Below are positions 14,838 through 22,828 of a DNA stretch of 64,000 nt, piece by piece (position 1 is the stretch's first letter; each line of letters starts with the position of its first letter). The stretch is taken from assembly GCA_028095005.1 (NCBI GenBank), contig CM051462.1, positions 233,944,473 through 234,008,472 on the forward strand, written 5' to 3'. Made by a program: the position numbers and the translations under genes. The DNA comes from Rhynchospora pubera (Eukaryota; Streptophyta; Magnoliopsida; Poales; Cyperaceae). Below the pieces are notes generated by a model. That model worked only from the letters and a program-made list of their open reading frames with translations. It was not told the origin of the DNA and searched no databases.

Positions 14838-16296
14838 AGTTTGTGAGTCGCGCATAAAACTCTTAGATTTGGTTTAAAATGATCCAAACCGTGTAATACG
14901 ATCTCCCTATTCAAATATCTATGAATACCAAATTTTTTATATTTTTTTTCAAAACTTTTAAGTATTTTTTTTAAAGGGGAAATTGGATATATGCCACCTT
15001 AAAAGTTCAAAATTAGAAGAATGTCACTTCAAACTTAACTCTTAGAAAAATACCACCTCAAAAATCAATTATACTTTGAAATTTGCCACCGTTATACCAT
15101 TGTTATACATTCTGAAAATAAAAATACTACAATTTGAGGTGTATTTTGATATTCCCCAATATACCCTTCTTCTCAAGTCTCATTTTCTCTCCATCCTGTC
15201 CATCCCTTATTCTATACTCTTCTCTCTAAACCCTAGCTACGCCCTCTGCTGCTTCTCCTCTCTTTCTAATGTCTTTCGATCTCACACAGACATCTCGCTA
15301 TCTCTCTCTATCTCGTGGAAACCCTAGATTAGGATCCTCTCCACCCTACTCGCGGCACAGAGACGACTAGACCAGAACAAGCTCTGACGAAAAATGAAAA
15401 AGACTCGTGTCTCCAGTCTCTACCGTGACAGCCACATCGACATGACCCTCTCCGCTTCAATTCTATAAATTAAATCCATATTCACACTTATCCAAATTGA
15501 ATGGGATGAAAGTTGAAGACGAATGATATTCTGACAAAAAAATTGGGTATGCCAGTGGACTCAGTAAATTGAAGCAATTTGTTTGTACTTTTCTCGATTA
15601 CATCTGATAGGATAGATGGCAGTGGATTGTGCTGGTATGTGAGCATCACTTGAGCCTATACTATTGTGCTTGGTGTGAACACTAACATGTTCTTTGCTTT
15701 TCTTTTGTGGGATTAATTTTATAAGCAGAAATAAAGATGGACTCGGTAAAAGAGTTAGAAGTTAATTTTGATTAAAACAATGGCTAGATATGTTGTGCTA
15801 AACAACATCTATAGCATCAAGAGACATAGATAGCCTGGTTGTTGGTTTGAAATAAAGAAGAAGTATGCAGTGGATGGAGATAAAATGAGACTTGAGAAGA
15901 AGGGTATATTGGGGAATATCAAAATACACTTCAAATTGTAGTATTTTTATTTTCAGAATGTATAACAATTGTATAATTGTGGCAAATTTCAAAGTATAAT
16001 TGATTTGGGGTGGCATTTTTCTAAGAGTTAAGTTTGAGATGGCATTCTTCTAATTTTGAACTTTTGAAGTGGCATATATCTAATTCTCTCTTTTTTAAAA
16101 TTTTAGAAATCATTAATCTAATTAGTTTTAAACTGTTAAAAAACAACCGCTTATAAAAATCCAAAAAAATACTTAAAAATTTAAAAATATATATATAAAT
16201 TTTGGACTGCATGGAGATTTCAATAAGGGGATCATATTGGACGATTTCGATCGGTTATTTTGAACCAGATCTAGGAGTTTTTTAGTGTGACTCACG
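14838..16296. mobile_element. Long-arm inverted-repeat (fold-back / Mutator-like) element
   Basis: The outer parts read as inverted copies of each other. The left arm (about 14842-15195) begins GTGAGTCGCGCATAAAACTC and runs through ATATGCCACCTTAAAAGTTC to the TATTCCCCAATATACCC region. The right arm (about 15890-16292) is the reverse complement with scattered substitutions and small indels. The arms are roughly 350-400 bp. The roughly 700 bp between them has a plant-leader look: CT-rich, with AAACCCTAG-type words near 15225 and 15320. No transposase is seen, so the element is non-autonomous. Target duplications were not resolved. Long arms plus gene-like filler suggest a Mutator-like or Pack-type element; this is inference. 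Confidence 0.6.
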
Positions 16297-16305
16297 AGAG
16301 GATCT

Positions 16306-16410
16306 GTGAGTTATAGATTTAGTACAAAATGACCGATCCAAACAGTCCAATATGATTTTCCTATTTAAATTTCCATGCAAACTAAAATTTACATTTTTCG
16401 AAATTTATAT
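16306..16410 (+). repeat. Partial extra copy of the fold-back arm
   Basis: Right after the right arm a stretch beginning GTGAGTTATAGATTTAGTAC and passing CCAATATGATTTTCCTATTT repeats the left-arm end in direct orientation with divergence. It is probably a fragment of a second related element. Confidence 0.45.
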
Positions 16411-16429
16411 ATATATTGCATATACGGAT

Positions 16430-16472
16430 CAGAAATTAGCCAAATCATATGTGTGTCCGTATGTTTTTTTGT
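16430..16472 (+). repeat. Left copy of a direct repeat that predates the gypsy insertion
   Basis: CAGAAATTAGCCAAATCAT followed by GTGTGTCCGTATGTTTTTTT occurs here and again at 30514-30554, just beyond the far LTR. The repeats lie outside the 5-bp target duplication. The empty site therefore already held a tandem duplication of about 100 bp. Confidence 0.75.
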
Positions 16473-16520
16473 CGGAATACGGTTCAAATCTTAAGCACGT
16501 TTTCCGGATTTTTCGGAATA

Positions 16521-16525
16521 CGGTT
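16521..16525 (+). repeat. Target site duplication CGGTT (left)
   Basis: The five bases before the left LTR match those after the right LTR (30504-30508), showing one intact insertion. Confidence 0.9.
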
Positions 16526-18197
16526 TGATCGGTGCTGAGGGTACTGGTCAAATTAATTCCTTAAAAATCGATACTAATTCGTTTGCAGTACAGTTTAAGG
16601 GTCGATTCACGGGGACGGACTATTCCTTTTCTAAATTCAAGCAATTTGTGTTAAATTAAATTCTTTTGATTAAATAGATGATTTTAAATTTCAAACAGAT
16701 CCAAACAGAAAAGTGAATTGAAAAATATGGAATTTAAAATTCTAATTTTCTAGAAAAACTTAGCTAATTGAAGGTTTAAACAATTAACAAACGATTAGGG
16801 GTTTAGGTTGTCTAACTTTTCCTTCCTGTCAGGGTTGGGACGGACCGTTCCATCTCTGGAACGGGCCGTCCTGACCCTGTCAGATGGTTGGAACTGTCCG
16901 TCCTAGGCCAGGACGCCCCCTCTCGGGCGGTCCGTCCTGTCCTTGGGATGGGCCGTTCCAATCATCTGATGTTTGATTTGTCATCCTACCTAATTATTTG
17001 CTGAGTGTTTTTACGTGGATTGTATCGAACCTAACCTACAGACTTGTGCTCTAACTCTCGTTCAGGTCAAGTTGTGGGGTTCTGTTTGACAAATCCTAAA
17101 AACTCCTAAATTTCAACTCTCGTTTCTTGGTTTAGATGTTTCTAACTGATTTCTGGGTCTTGGTAAACTCTCAATCTCTCGATTTATTGAGTAAAACTCT
17201 AATTTCTTAAAGTTTGGTTTAATCCTTTCAGATATCGCCTACCTAAGTGATCTAGGTGTTTACTTGTTATTGCAGATAGACTTTATTTTGACAATTAAAC
17301 TAGGCCCTTGTTTAATGCAATAGTCGAATCTAACATTAACAATTTGCAACAAAAAGATAGAATAAAATTGCAGAAATCAAAAACGCAACTTAACTTAGCA
17401 ACTAATCAAGTATTCAAACAAAACAAACAACTAAAAGAAAAGTTATCGAACCATAGCCCCTAAACTAAACTACTCCATGCAAGAAAAAGCAGGTTTCATC
17501 ATACAAAAACACAAAGAAAAAGAAAAAACCAAGTTACAACAAGATGTGCTCGAAAATCGTCTATCTCCTAAGCTCTGTCCTGTCTGGGGCGGCCCGTCCT
17601 GATCCTGGGGCGGTGCGTCTCAGGCTGGTGGATGGCCGTCTCGACAGGGTGGTTGCCTTGCTCCTTTCTGGCTCTCCAAACTTAGCAAATTTCGACTCTC
17701 TTGATTTGGAGCCAGGACAGAGCTTATATAGGCTTCTTGGGGAGTTCCAAAACGTGGCATTGTGGCTCAGAAAGGCGGTGGAAACTGAAGAAACCGCCTC
17801 ACCAAATCAGGCACTCTATATTTGGCAATCTCGAAATAGCTCTCTGGCCTGGTTGTGGACTGGGACGGCCTGGTCTGAACATGGGGCGGCCCGTCCCAGC
17901 ATGGTTTGAATGCATCGTCTGGATTCCCTCTGCCTGCGTTTGCAGTGAGGTGGGACGACCCGTCCTGTGATTGGGGCGGCCCGTTCCAACTTGCTGGATC
18001 TATGCAACTTAGTCGATTTTCTCCTTTTTTCGCGCCAAAGTGTGATGAACCTGTATAAAAAACTTGCCGGGCTACGGCTGAACTTTCCTACATCTAACAT
18101 TAGCACAATTTAAAGGAAAATGAGTAAAAACACGAGTAATTTGAACGAATTTTGGGGCTTATTCTGGCTGAAAATCAAGTACGGAAACCGTACATCA
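16526..18197 (-). repeat. 3' LTR of the gypsy element (left on + strand)
   Basis: Begins TGATCGGTGCTGAGG and ends CCGTACATCA on the + strand. A TATA box for the element's direction lies at 17723-17732 (CTTATATAGG on +). It carries about a dozen copies of the palindromic word in four clusters (16836-16960, 17583-17625, 17868-17900, 17951-17992). Confidence 0.93.
16836..16968. repeat. Palindromic-word cluster in the 3' LTR (hairpin arms visible)
   Basis: About six copies of the word GGRACGGNCCGTYCC in two blocks. Block 1 has arms at 16830-16843 and 16866-16879 that match inverted at 12 of 14 bases. Block 2 has arms at 16881-16894 and 16955-16968 that match at 13 of 14. The same cluster is in the other LTR at about 29142-29274. 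Confidence 0.8.
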
Positions 18198-18212
18198 AAA
18201 TCCCCCAAGCTT
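18198..18212 (-). promoter_or_regulatory. Polypurine tract of the gypsy element
   Basis: Minus strand reads AAGCTTGGGGGATTT directly before the 3' LTR, the expected plus-strand primer. Confidence 0.8.
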
Positions 18213-19570
18213 GAACATTGCTTGTCCCCAAGCAAAACTCTGGACTTAGACCTGAATTAGACCCTAATTGAGTTCAAATACATGTGTACTAACTAGTTCA
18301 AAGAATCCTTCTAGTTAGACTTAATTGATTGTGACTTTAAGTTACAAGGGCATTTTCAAAAAGTTTTTCCATTAAGACCAAATTATTTTATTTTTGAGTG
18401 ACTTTAACTTTTTCTGAAATCAAACCAAAGATCCTCACATCACATTGACTCTGTTTCATTTCACTAAGCATTAAATCAGTTAATTCTTCAAAGATTTTAT
18501 TCAGTTAGAAATCAAGTAGAAACGGGATCGAACCTGCTTAACTCAAATAATTCAGAATAACTCCAAGTTGTTTTGCACAGACTTACGATACTTCAAACCA
18601 GAAACTTAAAAAAAAAAAAAAATTATTTACAAGATACAATTCTCCTGGGGCAAGGAGGTTTTTCCCGAGGCGGAGAAGTCGGCCAGATAAGAGCGGATTT
18701 TTAGAGGATTTTTCCTCTTTATTATATATATTTTTTTTATATACCATGAATCTCTTTCTGTTTCTTACCCATGGTTTATGGAATTCTTTTAATCCGCAAG
18801 TACCTATAGCCTCCTACAGTGTCCATGGCACTGCACCACTTTTTAGTTCCCCTTTTTATTTTGTTTTTGGTTTTTCCATTTTTTTTTTATTTTTACTGTG
18901 ATTTTGAAAAGAAAATTGCGAAGGTTTTTAGTTTCTGAAAATCTGTGCAAACCATCTTACAGTTATCCTTATTTTTAAGTTACTCAAATGATCTTAGGCG
19001 AACTAAATCAAGCCCTTTGCCGGCTCTATTCAATACAACCGAATAATTGCTTTTGAAATTAACTATTCAATGCTTAGCAAAACTACTCCCAAGTCAAATG
19101 AAAGTTACTATCCTTAGCTTGCCTCCAATTAGTTTAGTCAAATTGATTTTGCAAATTAAAAACACAGTTTTTAGTTTTTCTCAGAATCTGCCCTAATTCC
19201 CTAAGTCACAAACATCAAGTTTTAGCTAAACGATCCTTAGAACTATCCTAAATGCAACTTAGAATGATTTAATTATGCAAATCCTACATGTATATACAAA
19301 AACTGCCAATGCATTGTGTCTGGAACGGCCTGTTCTAGCTTGGAACGACCCACTGGGGCGGACCGTCCTGATGGTGGGACGGACCGTCCCAGACACAATA
19401 CTTGACTAGTTTCAATGCCTCAGACAGTGTTGGAACGGGCTGTTCTAGACTGGGACGCCCTGTTGGGACGGGTCGCCCCATTGGTGGGACGGTCCGTTCC
19501 AATACTGTCTGAAACTGGCAATATGCTATGCAGATGCTCTAAGTTATCCGTTTTTTCGATTTTTCGATCC
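18213..19570 (-). other. Non-coding 3' internal region of the gypsy element
   Basis: About 1.4 kb, AT-rich, without a supported ORF. It contains two hairpin-forming blocks of the palindromic word at 19313-19399 and 19421-19511. Confidence 0.6.
19313..19511. repeat. Two hairpin blocks of the palindromic word
   Basis: Block 1 arms: ATTGTGTCTGGAACGG (19313-19328) against the inverse at 19384-19399, 15 of 16 bases. Block 2 arms: CAGACAGTGTTGGAACGG (19421-19438) against the inverse at 19494-19511, 17 of 18 bases. Each arm combines a word copy with adjoining unique bases. Confidence 0.85.
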
Positions 19571-19590
19571 TTAAACCCCCCCCCAAGCTT
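19571..19590 (-). promoter_or_regulatory. Second polypurine-tract-like sequence
   Basis: Minus strand AAGCTTGGGGGGGGGTTTAA shares the AAGCTTGGGGG core of the true tract. It lies just after the third ORF. Confidence 0.5.
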
Positions 19591-19673
19591 ATCTACTGGA
19601 CTGTCCCTAGTCCTAGTAGATGCAAGAAAGAAAATAAAGGAGAGAAAAATAGAAAAACGTACCTGAAACTGGC

Positions 19674-21599
19674 TCAGAACTGTGGTGGGTCAGGTGGCGG
19701 TGGAGCTGATGGTCCAGGGCCAAAGATGTGACTCGCGAGGCGGCTGAGCAGATCATCGTTCCTTGCATTGCGCTCATCTTGCTGCTGCCTCCATCTCCTG
19801 TTCTCCTCCCTCTCTTCATCAAATGATGCCTGCAAGTTCCACTGAGCGGTGTGGATGTCATGCAGCATGTCAAAGTAGCGCTGGTCCGATCCCCTGCCGT
19901 ATCCCGGCTGCCACTGCGGCTCAAACCCTCCATGTGGGCGTGGCGGGGAGGGGGATGGATGAATGTCCTCCATGCGGATCCCACCCCAAGTGAAGTGCTC
20001 GCCCTGAACATCATCAAAGGGCTCAATGTGGGGCATCGAAGGGAAATGAGAGGGATGCTGAGACGGGTGGCTAGAGGCACCTGCTGCCTCTGCCTCTGCC
20101 GATGTACCGGCGCCTGCTGCCCTAGCAGCGGCCTCCATCTCAGCCAATCTGCGCTGCATCTCTTCCTCTTCGTGGTTGATCAATCGTCCATCTCTATCAA
20201 CCAGAAGCCAGGTCTTTTTGTTTTGGAGATCAATGGACCTGGTGAATGGAAGCGGGAACCGATGGCGGCCATAACAATACTGATACTCGGATCCAACCTG
20301 GGCCACCATCCCCATCTCAACAAGCTGCCTCATGCCTATCCGGTTTGGTCCCCCGCTTCGCCTCAACTCATCCCAGGGCACCGTAACATCATACTGGCGG
20401 ATCAAATGAGTCACGTATCCGCCCACAGTGATCTGACCCGTGCCTGCCCTGAGATTGTTGGCCTGTTTCTCGAAATGCTTCATCATGAAGTAGGCCAAAT
20501 TGAGCTTTGCCTCGCCCTTGGGATAGAAGATCTGGTTGAGGATTGCTTGCTCACCACGAGTCAACTTGACACCCGACTCACCTTTGGCAAAGATGGTAAG
20601 AGAGAGCATCCGCTGTATGAAGCGGATAGTCGGGTGCTGGATGTGGGAGGAGCGGCGGGTGTTGACTGGCTGTCTGTGCTCCAAAGATAACTCCTCCCAA
20701 AGGTTGTCCTCAAAGAACTCATCCGTGATCTCCCCATTTTCAAGCCCAAAGAACCGGGCGAAGTCATTCTCGTTGCAGATCATCTTCTTTCCGTTCGCAC
20801 GGAATGTCATCTGCCAGAGATCATCCTTGAAGAAGAGGTCAAGGGTGCAGAGGAACTCCATAGTGAGGGCCGTATAGGCTGGAGCTCTGATCTTCCAGAA
20901 TCTCGGGCGAAACCCGACAGATCTGGTGAGACGGAAGAAGTCATCGCGGATGCCAAGCTGATCTAGCACCCGCAAATCAATTGCCTTGGTGCTTTGGAAG
21001 TGTTTGTTGCGGAGGTTTTTGAACCTCTGCTTGGCATCTGAGCCCTTGAGGCGGATGTGCACATCGGCAAGCTCAATTTCAGCGGGCTGGGAGGGGTAGG
21101 TTTGCGTCTCAAGGACGAGATCCTCCACTTCTTCTTCTTCTGCCTCTTCTTCTGCCTCCGCTGCTGCATTGATCTCTGCATCTGTGGCAGCGGGCTCAGG
21201 ATCAGGTTGAGCTTCAGGCTGGTAGGACTGAGCCGTATCAGCAGGCTCGGTCTGATCATCAGCCATGTCTGAAATTGACTCTAGTTCGGACCAGTAGTAC
21301 ACGTAAGGAGATGGCTGGCTGCGCCTGACCCAACCCGCGAATGGTATGATCTGATCTGGATCCTCAACTGTGTACTGTGAATGAGAGACGGGAGGCGGGT
21401 TGACCATGAACTCTCGCGGATCGAGCGGGTACTTGTCAAGCGGAGGAATTGGGCTGTCTTCTTTCGTTGACCACCCACCGATGCCCCTGGTAAATGTTCT
21501 GGGCACAAGAATCTTCCTCTTTCCAGGCTTTCGCGGGTGATCGCGAAATAAATATTTTGAGATTTTGTCTGAAAGTCTCCCTGAACTCCTCCTCTGCAT
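19674..21599 (-). CDS. Third ORF of the Athila-like element, in the env-like position (641 codons)
   Basis: Intact ORF after pol. It has a basic N-terminus, an acidic Glu/Ala-rich stretch (about residues 135-165), a central folded-looking region (FRANGKKMICNENDFARFFG, PTIRFIQRMLSLTIFAKGES, KLNLAYFMMKHFEKQ), and a Pro-rich and Gln/Glu-rich C-terminus. The central part resembles the ATHILA ORF-1 protein family of plant retrotransposons. I see no signal peptide or transmembrane segment, so despite its place it does not look like a membrane envelope. Function unknown. It is intact, unlike gag-pol. A palindromic-word pair sits directly before its start codon. Confidence 0.75.
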   Translation of the reverse strand: MQRRSSGRLSDKISKYLFRDHPRKPGKRKILVPRTFTRGIGGWSTKEDSPIPPLDKYPLDPREFMVNPPPVSHSQYTVEDPDQIIPFAGWVRRSQPSPYVYYWSELESISDMADDQTEPADTAQSYQPEAQPDPEPAATDAEINAAAEAEEEAEEEEVEDLVLETQTYPSQPAEIELADVHIRLKGSDAKQRFKNLRNKHFQSTKAIDLRVLDQLGIRDDFFRLTRSVGFRPRFWKIRAPAYTALTMEFLCTLDLFFKDDLWQMTFRANGKKMICNENDFARFFGLENGEITDEFFEDNLWEELSLEHRQPVNTRRSSHIQHPTIRFIQRMLSLTIFAKGESGVKLTRGEQAILNQIFYPKGEAKLNLAYFMMKHFEKQANNLRAGTGQITVGGYVTHLIRQYDVTVPWDELRRSGGPNRIGMRQLVEMGMVAQVGSEYQYCYGRHRFPLPFTRSIDLQNKKTWLLVDRDGRLINHEEEEMQRRLAEMEAAARAAGAGTSAEAEAAGASSHPSQHPSHFPSMPHIEPFDDVQGEHFTWGGIRMEDIHPSPSPPRPHGGFEPQWQPGYGRGSDQRYFDMLHDIHTAQWNLQASFDEEREENRRWRQQQDERNARNDDLLSRLASHIFGPGPSAPPPPDPPQF

Positions 21600-22828
21600 G
21601 GAACGGGTCGGTCCAGAAATGGGGCGGTCCGGTCTGTCCTGGAATGAATTGTTTTTGGATGTTTAATGGGTTGGGGCGGACCGTCCGGATGATGGGACGG
21701 ACCGTTCTGGACTAGGAGGATAGAGGGGTTTTGGGTTGGGACAGGGTGGTCTGGGATTGGGACGGGTGTTTTATGGTAGGGATTGTAATTGGGACGGGTC
21801 GTTCCAAAAGTGGGACGGTCCGTTCCAATTAAGGTTTGGGCAGAAAAAGGTCAAGTACCAGGCATGGTTTCCGGCGGTTTTGCGATTTGAGTTTGGTACT
21901 AGGTTTTGGTGCAGTTGCAATCAGTTTGTCTCAGGGATGAATTGAGAAAAGATAGGGGTTGATTTTACCGGAAAATTTTGAAGGAATGGCGGCGGAGGCG
22001 CGGCGGCAGCGGTGGTGGTGGCGGATTCCGGTGAAATCGGCGTGCTGCAGCGGAATGGAGAGAGGAGAGGCGAATGTCGACAGAGGAGAGGTGAGAGGTG
22101 TGGGCAGACAACGGATTCGGTGGCGGAGACGGCGGAATTTGCAGATCCGGCGGAGGTGCGGCGCGGCAGCGGTGGTGGTGGCGGAGTGGAGAGAGGAGAT
22201 GGCTGTGGTGAGTGAGAGGAGAGAGGGGGTGGCTCCGGCGAGGCGTCGTCGGCGGCGCTTCGTCGGACTCGCGAGGGCAGAGAGAGAAGGGGTCGGGAGA
22301 GAGGGAGGGGTGGCTGGGTTTTGAAATAGAGAGAAAGAGAGAGAGAAAGGTGGGGTCGTGGGTTTAATGGGTGTAATGGGTGGTTATACGCGAAAAGCCA
22401 CACGTAATGGTTATCTTTCGAAATGGGGCGGACCGTTCCATGGTTGGGGCGGGCCGTTCCACTGGTTGAGTCCACATGCTCAATTGGTTGGGACGGGCCG
22501 TTCCAATATTGGGGCGGTCCGTTCCAATCAGATATTTCTCCCCCTAGCTTGTCTTTCTTAGACCTTCCTCAGTTTCTCGTTGGTTTCTTCACGTTTTCCT
22601 CCTGAAAGTAATTAATCATACCACAAATCAAGCCAATTATTCTAGGTTTTTAGCCTACTCCTAATTTTTTTATTCTTTTATTGTTTTTCAAATTTTTATT
22701 TTGTTTTTGACTTCTTTTTTTTTTGACACGAAGTAAATTGAATAAACTTAATATAAATTTAAAAACTGAACCCTTGGGTTGCCTCCCAAGAAGCGCTTGT
22801 TTAAGGTCTCAAGCTCGACCCCTGATGT
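21600..22828 (-). other. Spacer between pol and the third ORF
   Basis: Holds three parts. First, eight copies of the palindromic word (21601-21830). Second, a GC-rich, Ala/Pro-coding stretch with CT repeats that looks like a plant gene leader (about 21960-22350). Third, four more word copies (22424-22527). A 184-codon ORF crosses 21921-22475 on the minus strand but is low-complexity; I do not call it a gene. Confidence 0.55.
22538..22550 (-). promoter_or_regulatory. Third polypurine-tract-like sequence
   Basis: Minus strand AAGCTAGGGGGAG lies between pol and the third ORF and is one base from the core of the true tract. Confidence 0.45.

Noticed and set aside
19851..20690. 279-codon + strand ORF
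   Set aside because: Antisense shadow of the third ORF of the gypsy element, with no sensible domain.
19674..21599. Third gypsy ORF considered as a true envelope glycoprotein
   Set aside because: No signal peptide, transmembrane segment or cysteine pattern seen; the position alone is not enough.
21921..22475. 184-codon minus ORF between pol and the third ORF
   Set aside because: Pro/Ser/Leu low-complexity product of GC- and CT-rich DNA, also open on the + strand. Kept only as a possible captured leader.
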